Notes: generated from the letters alone by a model not told the origin. A DNA stretch of 64,000 nt from Thermohalobacter berrensis (GCF_003609645.1 NZ_MCIB01000012.1:1-64000), one strand, 5' to 3'. Shown: positions 17,891 to 25,458, counted from the first letter of the stretch. A program made the numbers and translations.

Positions 17891-18616
17891 ATGAAAATAC
17901 AAATAGTAAAAGACTATGAAGAAATGAGTAGAAAAGCAGCAAATATTGTAGCAAGCCAAATAATACTAAAATCTAATAGTGTTATAGGTCTAGCAACAGG
18001 TGATACGCCTAAAGGAATGTATAAAGAATTAGTAAGACTTTATAAAAATGAAGACATAGATTTTAGTGAAGTTAAAACCTTTAATCTAGACGAATACTAT
18101 GGTTTAGCCAAAGACAACCCCCAAAGTTACCATTACTACATGATGGAAAATCTATTTAAACATGTGAACATAAAAAAGAGAAACATAAACATTCCAGATG
18201 GAATGGCAGAAAGTATAGAAAAGGAATGTGAAAGATACGAGAAAAAGATAGAAAAAGCAGGGGGTATAGACTTACAAGTATTAGGTATAGGAAGAAATGG
18301 CCATATAGGTTTTAATGAACCAGATTTAAAATTTGAAGCAAAAACCCATCTTGTAAAACTTGATGAAGATACAATAAAGGCTAATTCAAGATTTTTCAAT
18401 TCAATAGAAGAAGTACCTACAATGGCAATAAGCATGGGAATAAAAACTATAATGCATGCAAGAAAGGTAGTTTTACTAGCTTCAGGCAGAGAAAAGGCAG
18501 AAGCAATATACAAGGCAGTAAAAGGAAAAATCACCCCAGAGGTTCCAGCCTCAGTATTACAACTACACCCAGATGCAACTTTCATAATAGACCAAGAAGC
18601 AGCGTCGAAATTATAA
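17891..18616 (+). CDS. nagB: Glucosamine-6-phosphate deaminase
   Basis: NagB converts glucosamine-6-phosphate to fructose-6-phosphate and ammonia, closing the amino-sugar pathway. 241 residues, the short Gram-positive form. Motifs: [27 protein letters not shown] with the catalytic Asp, [13 protein letters not shown] and [24 protein letters not shown] lies upstream. It is separated from nagA by 565 bases of repeats, so the two may be transcribed separately despite acting in sequence. Confidence 0.96.
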   Translation: MKIQIVKDYEEMSRKAANIVASQIILKSNSVIGLATGDTPKGMYKELVRLYKNEDIDFSEVKTFNLDEYYGLAKDNPQSYHYYMMENLFKHVNIKKRNINIPDGMAESIEKECERYEKKIEKAGGIDLQVLGIGRNGHIGFNEPDLKFEAKTHLVKLDEDTIKANSRFFNSIEEVPTMAISMGIKTIMHARKVVLLASGREKAEAIYKAVKGKITPEVPASVLQLHPDATFIIDQEAASKL

Positions 18617-18831
18617 AACAGGTAGTAGTTAGCAGGAAAAAATAGTTATTAGTGGTTGGTGGTTTGTGGTTAGTAATAAATATAGTTGTTAGAACTTTGT
18701 TTTTACTAAGAGATGAGAGCTAGAAACTAAGAACTGCTTTTCCCCTGTTATTGATGGATTCGTAATCCATCAACTTAAAATCGCAGATTACATTTCAATG
18801 TACGATTATAAATTAATGAAACGAAAAACTA

Positions 18832-18896
18832 GTGAAAGAGGGGGACAGACCTATCGTTGAACCCAGTGAAACTAAGACCTGTCCCCATATTTCACG
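18832..18896. repeat. Hairpin repeat (family C)
   Basis: GTGAAAG, GGGGACAGACC and CGTTGAACCCAGTGAAA in the middle, then AGACCTGTCCCC and TTTCAC. Confidence 0.75.
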
Positions 18897-18976
18897 GGAT
18901 TAACCCTACCCACTAACCACCAAAAACTGTATTTAAAATACAATTGAGAATTGAGAATGGAGAATTGAGAATTATA

Positions 18977-19522
18977 GACCCTGAAGTCTTACTTCTCAGG
19001 CATAGTAACGGACATCAAAGTCTTACTCCCTAGGCTAAGTAACGGACGTCGAAGTCCGACTTCATTGGCCAAGTAACGGTCTGCAACGCTTTACTCCATA
19101 GGCCAAGTAACGGACCCCAGAGCCTCACTCCCTAGGTATAGTAACGGACATCCTAGACTCACTTCTTAGGCTTAAGTAACAGACCTCAAAGTTTTACTTC
19201 TTTGGTCAGGTAACGGACAGCGAAGTCTTACTCCCTAGGATAAGTAACGGACCTCTTAGACTCTCTTCTTTGGTCAAGTAACGGACATCAACGCATAACC
19301 TCTTAGGCCTAAGTAACGGACGTCGAAGTCCGACTTCATTGGCCAAGTAACAGACATCAACGCCTTACTCCTTAGGCTTAAGTAACGGACTACAAAGGCT
19401 AGACTTCTTAGGCTAAGTAACGGTCCCCGAAGGCTAGACGTCTAAGGCATAGTAACGGTCCTCGAAGGCTAGACATCTTAGGCATAGTAACGGACACCCT
19501 AGACTCTCTACCTAGGCATAAT
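18977..19522 (+). repeat. Largest 34-bp AGTAACGGAC repeat array, about 15 full units
   Basis: Head-to-tail units of 33-35 bases. Each starts (A/G)GTAAC(G/A)G(A/T)C and carries a variable part ending in (T/A)(T/A)GG(C/T). Two units are identical over the variable part (beginning GACGTCGAAGTCCGACTTC, near 19047 and 19320). Several variable parts have short internal dyads, for example GAAGT-ccg-ACTTC and GGCTAGACGTCTAAGG. There are no unique spacers, so it is not a CRISPR array. The array ends 27 bases before the start codon of the next gene. Confidence 0.85.
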
Positions 19523-19549
19523 ACCAATCCCTACAAGGAGGCAAGTTCA

Positions 19550-20470
19550 ATGGTAAAAAGAATACTTGATGTAAATACATCTGATATGATAAAAATGGCT
19601 AAAAAAGACATAATAGAAAGCATAAAAGCAGCTGAAGGAAGGACAATAGTTTCAGAAGTAGTAGGAGTATTCCCACCTTTATTTGGAGATGTAAGTAATG
19701 TTGAATTAGTATGTGCCTTTGGAGCAGATATAGTCTTATTAAATTTTTATGACGTAAATGAACCTCAAGTTCTTGGACTTCCCATAGAAAAAGGTGAAAA
19801 AGTAGTAGAAGAGGTAAAAAAACTTACAGGAAGGTTTGTAGGTATAAACTTAGAACCTGTTGATCCAGAGGCAGACACAGTAGGAGAAAGAGTAAAACTA
19901 ACAGAAGGAAGAATTGCCACTCCTGAAAATGTCAAAAAAGCAATCGAACATGGAGTTGATATGATAGTTTTAACTGGTAATCCCAAAACTGGAGTTACCA
20001 ATAAAGAGATAATTAAATCAATTAAAAGTATAAGACAAGAAGTAGGTGACGAAATAATAATTATAGCCGGCAAAATGCATGGAGCTGGAAGTTCAAATGA
20101 ATTAGGTTCGGAAATTATGGATAAAGATATAGCACTAAAGTTTATAGAAGCCGGTAGTGATATTATATTATTACCTGCCCCTGGGACAGTACCAGGTATA
20201 ACAATTGAAAAGACAAAGGAAATAATAGATGCAGTACATAAAAAAGGTGCATTAGTTATGACAACAATAGGAACCTCTCAAGAAGGAGCAGATAAGCAAA
20301 CAATTAGAACTATAGCCTTAAATAGCAAAATGGCAGGAGCAGATATGCATCACCTAGGAGATGCCGGATATACAGGAGTAGCTGTACCAGAAAATATAAT
20401 GACCTACTCCATAGCAATAAGGGGAAAAAGACATACATATAGAAGAATGGCAAGGTCTATAAATAGATAA
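19550..20470 (+). CDS. TIM-barrel-like protein of unknown function (DUF7916-like)
   Basis: A 306-residue soluble protein, probably an alpha/beta barrel. Strand-like segments include GADIVLLNFYDVNEPQVLGLP, RFVGINLEPVDP, GVDMIVLTGNPKTGVTN, IIIIAGKMHGAG, GSDIILLPAPGTVPGIT and ALVMTTIGTSQEGAD, followed by an ADMHHLGDAGYTGVAVPENI tail. The strand-end acidic and glycine residues suggest an enzyme acting on a phosphorylated sugar or carboxylate. Relatives are sometimes labelled haloacid dehalogenase-like or PEP phosphonomutase-like, without experiment that I know of. The start follows AAGGAGG. A hairpin terminator follows. Its position after nagB hints at sugar metabolism, no more. Confidence 0.7.
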   Translation: MVKRILDVNTSDMIKMAKKDIIESIKAAEGRTIVSEVVGVFPPLFGDVSNVELVCAFGADIVLLNFYDVNEPQVLGLPIEKGEKVVEEVKKLTGRFVGINLEPVDPEADTVGERVKLTEGRIATPENVKKAIEHGVDMIVLTGNPKTGVTNKEIIKSIKSIRQEVGDEIIIIAGKMHGAGSSNELGSEIMDKDIALKFIEAGSDIILLPAPGTVPGITIEKTKEIIDAVHKKGALVMTTIGTSQEGADKQTIRTIALNSKMAGADMHHLGDAGYTGVAVPENIMTYSIAIRGKRHTYRRMARSINR

Positions 20471-20532
20471 ATACAGTTCCTGGTTTCCAGAGTTTTAGTT
20501 TTGCTGAGAGCTAGGAACTTTCGTTATTCGTT

Positions 20533-20568
20533 ATTGAGGGATTCGTAATCCCTCAATTTTTTGTTTTT
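20533..20568 (+). terminator. Family-B hairpin serving as terminator
   Basis: ATTGAGGGATT-cgt-AATCCCTCAAT followed by TTTTTGTTTTT. Stem and T tract fit Rho-independent termination of the 19550 gene. Confidence 0.75.
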
Positions 20569-20592
20569 GTATGTTAATTATACTTAGATATT

Positions 20593-21231
20593 TTAGTTAC
20601 TTAATACAAAACCATTTTTAGTTTTTTTCACAATATAATTAAGAAATTTAATCTCTCCTCCCTTTTCTAAAGATAAATTGACTTTTTGATAAATTAAACA
20701 TTCTATATAATAATAATTTTCTTGATTTTTAACTTTTTTCTGAGAGATATCAATACTTAATAAAACCTCATCCTTTTTTATAGGAATTATATCCGAATTT
20801 AAAATCTTTTTTAAAATTTTCCCTTCATCATCATTTTTGGCAAGAATCTGAGGATATGTAGTATTTTCGAAAGCTAAATTTTCTAGCCATCGTAACGATT
20901 CTAATAAAATGATTTTGTTATTAGATAATTCTTTATTTTTATTTTCCTGTTTTTGGACTAATAAAGAGTTTTCTAAATTATTTATTCTTATTTCTTTATT
21001 TTCTAACTCTTTTTTTAGTTGTAATATTTCATTGTTTTTTTCTTTTAATTTTTTTTCTAAAGACATTAATTCTTCCTCCAGAAGATTTATTTCTTTTTTC
21101 TGCTCTTGATTAATAGTTTCTAGTCTTTTAGAACAACCAGAAAGAAAAATAGTAGTGAAAATTGTTATTAATAATATTATAAATATTTTTCTTATTTCTA
21201 AATTCTTAGTATAAATTAGCTTTTTATTCAT
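20593..21231 (-). CDS. Coiled-coil lipoprotein of unknown function
   Basis: The only clear minus-strand gene. The start is the ATG ending at 21231, with GAAGGTGAT upstream; a longer form starting at 21264 has no RBS. The 212-residue protein has a signal peptide with lipobox LSGC (IILLITIFTTIFLSGC), then a long heptad-rich helix (about residues 40-105, many EKKLKEKN/ELENKEIRINNLEN repeats), and a C-terminal mixed domain of about 90 residues I do not recognise. It should be membrane-anchored on the outer face. It lies between repeat blocks and has its own promoter at 21272-21300. Confidence 0.75.
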   Translation of the reverse strand: MNKKLIYTKNLEIRKIFIILLITIFTTIFLSGCSKRLETINQEQKKEINLLEEELMSLEKKLKEKNNEILQLKKELENKEIRINNLENSLLVQKQENKNKELSNNKIILLESLRWLENLAFENTTYPQILAKNDDEGKILKKILNSDIIPIKKDEVLLSIDISQKKVKNQENYYYIECLIYQKVNLSLEKGGEIKFLNYIVKKTKNGFVLSN

Positions 21232-21271
21232 ATATATCACCTTCAACAGAAAACTTTCCAACATAAATATT

Positions 21272-21300
21272 ATTATACAATATATTCCATTAAATGTTAA
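21272..21300 (-). promoter_or_regulatory. Promoter of the coiled-coil lipoprotein
   Basis: On the minus strand TTAACA (21300-21295), 17 bases, then TATAAT (21277-21272), about 40 bases before the start codon. Confidence 0.65.
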
Positions 21301-21480
21301 TACAATTAGACTTGTAAGGGTTATTTGTGTTCAAGGCTGATAAGCAGTTAGCAAAATTTAATAGTAACTATTGTTTAGTTATACTCCTAAACAAAAGTAA
21401 CATGCAAAAAAGGGACAGACTTTAAAAGCAATTGAAAATGGACAATTGAAAATTTAGAATTAAAAGGAAATCTAAAAGAG

Positions 21481-21610
21481 ACTTCTAGGTTTACTTACTA
21501 GGTTAAGTAACGGACATCAGAGCCTTACTCCCTAAGATAAGTAACGGACCTCAACGCATTACTACTTTGGCTTAGGTAACGGACCACAAAGGTTCACTAC
21601 TAAGGTTTAA
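21481..21610 (+). repeat. 34-bp AGTAACGGAC repeat array, about 3 units
   Basis: Units begin at about 21504, 21538 and 21573. The third reads GGTAACGGACCACAAAGG, equivalent to a fusion of units 3 and 4 of the array at 17521, as expected after loss of one unit by slippage or unequal recombination. Confidence 0.8.
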
Positions 21611-21629
21611 AAACCGTGTGTTGCCACAG

Positions 21630-21656
21630 TTGTTGAGGGACGCCCACATCTCTCAA
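21630..21656. repeat. Hairpin repeat (family B)
   Basis: GTTGAGGGACG-ccca-CATCTCTCAAC, slightly decayed compared with its counterpart at 17797. Confidence 0.7.
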
Positions 21657-21735
21657 CAAATAAAAATCCCTTGTACACATAACCTCCTTAATATAAAATA
21701 TAAATGTAACTTATTTACAGGATGGTTGTGTTATT

Positions 21736-22155
21736 ATGAATATATTAGAAGAAATAAAAAAAGTTTTATTAAGTAAAGAAAATATAGTTTTTGCATATGT
21801 ATTTGGTTCCTATGCTAGAAATACTATGACAGAAAATAGTGATATAGATATTGCAATATATCAAAAAGATAAAGAGATTAGTACAGATGATTATCTATCA
21901 CTAAAGGTAGAACTAGAAGATAAAACTAAAAAAGAAGTAGACCTTGTAATTTTAAATGAAGCAGACCCTTTAGTAAAACATGAAGTGTTTATAGATGGAA
22001 TAAGACTATTCTCTAGAGATGAAACCTTAGAAAGCAACTTTAAAGTACACACAGTCTTTGAATACGAAGACACAAAAAGATTTAGGGAAAAGTTTTATAA
22101 TAATATGATAGAGAAGTTAAGAAAAGAGGTTGAAAATGACAGTAAAGATAAATAA
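21736..22155 (+). CDS. MntA-like nucleotidyltransferase (MNT domain)
   Basis: A 139-residue minimal nucleotidyltransferase. The hallmark motif is at residues 24-38: GSYARNTMTENSDIDIAI, with G24-S25 and the metal-binding D36 and D38, and a third acidic strand in KKEVDLVILNE. Proteins of this type are antitoxins of type VII MntA-HepT systems, which modify a HEPN toxin with AMP. Here the next gene, 20 bases on, is not HepT but a four-helix-bundle protein. The start follows AGGATGG. The unit lies between 34-bp repeat arrays. Confidence 0.85.
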   Translation: MNILEEIKKVLLSKENIVFAYVFGSYARNTMTENSDIDIAIYQKDKEISTDDYLSLKVELEDKTKKEVDLVILNEADPLVKHEVFIDGIRLFSRDETLESNFKVHTVFEYEDTKRFREKFYNNMIEKLRKEVENDSKDK

Positions 22156-22175
22156 TAAATTTTAGGAGAAAATTA

Positions 22176-22577
22176 ATGAGTGATTTTAAAAAATTAGATG
22201 TATGGAAAAAAGCTTATAACCTTTCATTGGAAGTTTATAAAACAACTAAAAACTTTCCCTCAGATGAGACATTTGGTTTAACATCACAAATTAGAAGGGC
22301 AAGTGTTTCAATATCTACTAATATTGCTGAAGGTAACGGTAGGATTTATAGTAAAGAATATATAAAGTTTTTAAGTATAGCCAGAGGTTCAACAATGGAA
22401 GTAGAAAATCTCCTTATGTTAAGTAGAGATTTAGGTTATATTAACGATGAAACTTTTATAAAATTAGACAAAGAATGTAGAAATATAATTAACATGTTAT
22501 ATAAGCTTATAAAGTCAGTAAAGAAAGGTAATCAAAATAATAATTACATAAAAGAAGAAAATTTTTTGATAGAATAA
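22176..22577 (+). CDS. Four-helix-bundle protein (S23/Avd-like)
   Basis: A 133-residue protein of the four helix bundle/S23 family: SDFKKLDVWKKAYNLSLEVYK at the start, the conserved LTSQIRRASVSISTNIAEGNGR turn and EVENLLMLSRDLGYI. Relatives are found in intervening sequences of 23S rRNA genes and, as Avd, in diversity-generating retroelements, where they bind nucleic acid. It has no RX4H HEPN motif. It starts 20 bases after the MNT gene behind TAGGAGA, so the two are co-transcribed, which suggests a functional pair. Confidence 0.85.
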   Translation: MSDFKKLDVWKKAYNLSLEVYKTTKNFPSDETFGLTSQIRRASVSISTNIAEGNGRIYSKEYIKFLSIARGSTMEVENLLMLSRDLGYINDETFIKLDKECRNIINMLYKLIKSVKKGNQNNNYIKEENFLIE

Positions 22578-23024
22578 TATATAATAATATTTTTAAAATT
22601 AATGGTCTTCGAAGCCTAACTACTTAGGTCAAGTAACGGTCCTCGGTGGCTAGACGTCTAAGGCGTAGTAACGGACTTCGAAGCATGGCATCCTAGACAG
22701 AGTAACGGACTACAACGCATAACTACTTAGGCTTAAGTAACGGACCTCGAAGCTCTAACATCCCAGGCCAAGTAACGGACTTCAAAGCCTTACTTCTAAG
22801 GTCAAGTAACGGTCCTCTGTGGCTAGACGTCTTAGGCATAGTAACGGACTTCGTAGCTTGACTCCTTAGGTCGAGTAACGGTCCTCATCGGCTAGACGTC
22901 TAAGGTATAGTAACGGACGTCTTAGGATAGACATCATGGTCTAAGTAACGGACCTAAAAAGTCCGACTACATAGAATATCAATACAAAACACAAAACACG
23001 AAAAATTAAGGAGGTATAAACATA
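22578..23024. other. Repeat-only gap before fabZ
   Basis: No gene. A 34-bp repeat array (22601-22975) fills most of the gap; the rest is an AT-rich segment before it and an RBS (TAAGGAGG) after it. No clear separate promoter for fabZ is visible, so transcription may run through the array. Confidence 0.75.
22601..22975 (+). repeat. 34-bp AGTAACGGAC repeat array, about 10 units
   Basis: Head-to-tail units in the same orientation as the flanking genes. Variants such as CTCGGTGGCTAGACGTCTAAGG and CTCATCGGCTAGACGTCTAAGG recur within the array. It ends 49 bases before the fabZ start. Confidence 0.85.
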
Positions 23025-23456
23025 ATGTTAAACAACATCGAAATCCAAAACATCATTCCACATCGCTATCCATTCCTTTTAGTAGATAAAATAGTTGAAA
23101 TGGAGCCTGGTAAAAAAGCAGTAGGAATAAAAAATGTAACAATAAACGAACCATTCTTCCAAGGACACTTTCCAGGTAACCCACTAATGCCAGGAGTACT
23201 TATAGTAGAGGCTATGGCTCAGGTAGGAGCAGTAGCAGTAATGAGTCTAGAAGAAAACAAAGATAAATTAGCTGTATTTACAGGTATAGATAAGGTAAGA
23301 TTTAAAAAGCAAGTAAGACCTGGGGATACGCTAAGAATGGAAGTAGAACTAGTAACTATGAGAAGAGGAATAGGAAAAGCCCAAGCAGTAGCCTATGTAG
23401 GCGATGAAGTTGCTTGTAAAGGAACATTAATGTTTGGAATAGTGGAGAATGAGTAA
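23025..23456 (+). CDS. fabZ: 3-hydroxyacyl-[ACP] dehydratase
   Basis: FabZ dehydrates 3-hydroxyacyl-ACP in type II fatty acid synthesis. 143 residues, hot-dog fold. Catalytic His in [14 protein letters not shown] and the helix motif [24 protein letters not shown] with the catalytic Glu. AAGGAGG precedes the ATG. It is isolated from other fab genes and sits between repeat arrays and toxin-antitoxin-like genes, an unusual setting for a core gene. Confidence 0.96.
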   Translation: MLNNIEIQNIIPHRYPFLLVDKIVEMEPGKKAVGIKNVTINEPFFQGHFPGNPLMPGVLIVEAMAQVGAVAVMSLEENKDKLAVFTGIDKVRFKKQVRPGDTLRMEVELVTMRRGIGKAQAVAYVGDEVACKGTLMFGIVENE

Positions 23457-23704
23457 AAAGTTAGTAGCATGTAGTTAGTAGGAAATACAGTTGTTAGCTC
23501 TCAGTTCTTAGTTCTTAGAAAAAAAGACATTGTTAGTTGTTTTGCTAGAAGCTGAGAGCTAGGAACTAAGAGCTGCTTTTAAAATAACGGACCTCGAAGC
23601 CTTAACATCTTAGGTACAGTAACGGTCCCCATAGGTTAGACGTCCTCGGCATAGTAACGGACCACAGAACTTTACTCCTAGGCACAGTAAAGGAAGGATT
23701 AAAA
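23457..23704. other. Repeat gap with inverted family-E motif
   Basis: 23489-23580 holds CTCTCAGTTCTTAGTTCTTAG and, further on, GCTGAGAGCTAGGAACTAAG, which are roughly inverted copies of each other and could pair. It is followed by three 34-bp units. Confidence 0.7.
23582..23692 (+). repeat. 34-bp AGTAACGGAC repeat array, about 3 units
   Basis: Units begin near 23583, 23618 and 23652. The array runs to within 13 bases of the next start codon; its last partial unit (CACAGTAAAGGAAGG) supplies the apparent ribosome binding site. Confidence 0.75.
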
Positions 23705-24433
23705 ATGAAAAATAGATACGGAATTTCCAAAAAAGATTTTTATAAAATAATAAACGTTTTCAAAAAATATTCAGACATAATTGAAAAGGCTATTTTATTC
23801 GGTTCAAGGGCTAGGGGGGATTATAAAGAAACATCTGACATAGATATAGCCATAAAATTTAGAAAAGATAATCATCTCATTTATGAAATTAAAGAAGATA
23901 TTGAAAACAAAGATATAATATACACATTTGACATAGTAGATTATGCAAAAATACATAATGAAAAGCTAAAGAGATACATAGATAATGAAGGTAAAGTTAT
24001 GTTTTTAACCAGTAAAAAGGGAGAGGTTTTAGTGAACCTAAATAAAATAAAGGACAAACTTGAAGATTTAAAAAAAGCCTTTAAAAAGTTACAAGAGGTA
24101 ACAGAAAGAGACTATTTAGAAGATGATATTGTATTAGATGCTGCCATACAAAGGTTTGAATTTACATACGAATTGTCATGGAAGCTGATGAAAGCTTATC
24201 TAGAATATAATGGAAATTTGAAAGCTACTAGTCCTAGAAAAGCAATAAAAGAGGCTTTTAAAGAAGGATTAATAGAAGATGGGGAAATATGGCTAAAAAT
24301 GCTTCAAGATAGAAATAAAACATCTCATACATATAACCAAGAAAGTGCTATAGAAATATTTAATAATGTTAAAAATGAATACATCCATTCCTTTGAAAAG
24401 TTTATAATAAATGTTGAGAGGGAAATGGACTAA
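23705..24433 (+). CDS. Fused MNT nucleotidyltransferase-HEPN (HI0074/HepT-like) protein
   Basis: A 242-residue fusion. Residues 1-100 are a minimal nucleotidyltransferase with GSRARGDYKETSDIDIAI (G33-S34, D45, D47) and a third acidic strand in IIYTFDIVDY. Residues about 105-242 resemble the HI0074 substrate-binding/HepT family and carry RNKTSHTY (R203, H208, Y210), the RX4HXY motif of HEPN toxins. In separate MntA-HepT systems the MNT protein AMPylates the toxin at that tyrosine, so this looks like toxin and antitoxin in one chain. The joint, KKGEVLVNLNKIKDKLEDLKK, gives a direct read-through with no frameshift. Confidence 0.85.
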   Translation: MKNRYGISKKDFYKIINVFKKYSDIIEKAILFGSRARGDYKETSDIDIAIKFRKDNHLIYEIKEDIENKDIIYTFDIVDYAKIHNEKLKRYIDNEGKVMFLTSKKGEVLVNLNKIKDKLEDLKKAFKKLQEVTERDYLEDDIVLDAAIQRFEFTYELSWKLMKAYLEYNGNLKATSPRKAIKEAFKEGLIEDGEIWLKMLQDRNKTSHTYNQESAIEIFNNVKNEYIHSFEKFIINVEREMD

Positions 24434-24472
24434 AAGCAATTGATAATTGGCAATTGACAATGGACAATTAAA

Positions 24473-24499
24473 TGAAACGCGAACCCGGTTCGCGTTTCA
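24473..24499. repeat. Perfect palindrome (family D)
   Basis: TGAAACGCGAACC-C-GGTTCGCGTTTCA: a perfect 13-bp stem around a single base, the most regular copy of this family, 40 bases after the MNT-HEPN fusion gene. Confidence 0.85.
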
Positions 24500-24587
24500 A
24501 AGACTATTTTTACTAGAAGCTGAGAGCTAGGAACTAAGAGCTGCTTTTTTAAGCCGTAGAGCACATTTCAATGTCCGATTAACATAC

Positions 24588-24651
24588 TGTAAAGGGGACA
24601 GACCTATCGTTGAATGAAATGAAACAGGAGGCCTGTCCCCATGTTTCATGG
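24588..24651. repeat. Hairpin repeat (family C)
   Basis: AAAGGGGACAGACC, CGTTGAATGAAATGAAA centre, AGGCCTGTCCCC and TTTCAT. Confidence 0.75.
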
Positions 24652-24695
24652 GATTAACCCCAACCACAATCCACCAACCACCAAAAACTGTCTTT

Positions 24696-24834
24696 AAAGT
24701 AACGGACACCTTAGACTCTCTTCCAAGGCTAAGTAACGGACTACGTAGCCTTGACTTCTTTGGTCAAGTAACGGTCCTCATTGGCTAGACGTCTAAGGCA
24801 AAGTAACGGACATCTTGGTTTGTCTTCTTAGGCT
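24696..24834 (+). repeat. 34-bp AGTAACGGAC repeat array, 4 units
   Basis: Units at about 24697, 24731, 24766 and 24801. It directly follows an ACCACCAAAAACTG phrase, the same junction as at 190 and 62190. Confidence 0.8.
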
Positions 24835-24923
24835 AAAATAAAAAATTCATCTCTTCGACAAAATTCGATGGAAAGATAACCTAATATACTATATTATAAA
24901 TTATGTGTTTAATCACAAAGGAT

Positions 24924-24955
24924 ATTGAGAGGAACCAAACCTCTCAATTATTTTT
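24924..24955 (+). terminator. Rho-independent terminator in the repeat gap
   Basis: ATTGAGAGG (24924-24932), AACCAAA loop, CCTCTCAAT (24940-24948), TATTTTT. No ORF lies just before it; it may end a read-through transcript or an unrecognised short RNA. Confidence 0.7.
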
Positions 24956-25080
24956 ATGTATTATTAACTTTGTATGTTGTTGAGGGATGCCCACGTCCCT
25001 CAACTAAAGATTGTTTTTTACTAAGGGCTGAGAGCTAATGACTAATGACTGCTTTTTAGACTAATGACTATTGACGTTTT

Positions 25081-25299
25081 TCTAAGTAACGGACAACAAA
25101 GGCTATCACTTCTTAGGCTTAAGTAACGGACCACAGAGCTCTACTGCTTAGGTCAAGTAACGGACATCATAGGGTTTGACTTCTTAGGCTTGAGTAACGG
25201 ACTACGTAGCATTGACTCCTTAGGTCTAAGTAACGGACCCCAAAGCATTACTCCCTGGGATAAAGTAACGGACATCCTAGACTGTCTTCTTAGGCCAAA
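25081..25299 (+). repeat. 34-bp AGTAACGGAC repeat array, about 6 units
   Basis: Head-to-tail units in the same orientation as all other arrays, bounded on the right by an ACCAACCACCAAAAACTG phrase. Confidence 0.8.
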
Positions 25300-25458
25300 T
25301 AACCAACCACCAAAAACTGCTTTTACTAAGAGCTGAGAGCTAAGAACTAGGAACTGCTTTACAACCACCAAATATTACAATAAAAAATAAGAAGGATTTT
25401 CACATTACATATAGAAATAATTATATTGTTGTCGAAAAAATAGATATGAGGTGTAAAA

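Larger units (their letters stand above)
18617..19549. other. Long repeat-only gap with the largest 34-bp array
   Basis: No gene in 933 bases. It holds degenerate TTAGTGGTTGGTGGTT sequence, a family-E motif (18705-18740), a family-B hairpin (18750-18774), a family-C hairpin (18832-18896), a CCACTAACCACCAAAAACTG phrase (18903-18930), an AATTGAGAATTGAGAATGG repeat (18945-18975) and the array at 18977-19522. Confidence 0.8.
21301..21735. other. Repeat block duplicated from the nagA-nagB gap
   Basis: No gene. From about 21413 to 21656 the sequence follows that of 17455-17822 closely, but lacks one 34-bp unit and the family-C hairpin. The remainder (21301-21412) is unremarkable AT-rich sequence. 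Confidence 0.75.
24434..25458. other. Kilobase repeat-only gap before the glycan cluster
   Basis: No gene. Contents: CAATTGATAATTGGCAATTG repeat (24438-24470), a perfect family-D palindrome (24473-24499), family-E motifs (24506-24547, 25016-25068, 25318-25362), a family-C hairpin (24588-24651), ACCACCAAAAACTG phrases (24675, 25301), two 34-bp arrays (24696-24834, 25081-25299), a terminator (24924-24955) and a family-B hairpin (24979-25004). Small ORFs here are repeat translations. Confidence 0.8.

Noticed and set aside
18977-19522. CRISPR array
   Set aside because: The 34-bp units are directly adjacent, the variable parts are similar to each other and no cas genes are in the window; there are no unique spacers.
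25153-25371. Minus-strand small ORF in a repeat array, and the similar one at 24527-24709
   Set aside because: They translate the repeats (recurring SVTL-like words), have no RBS and change frame with the 34-base period.
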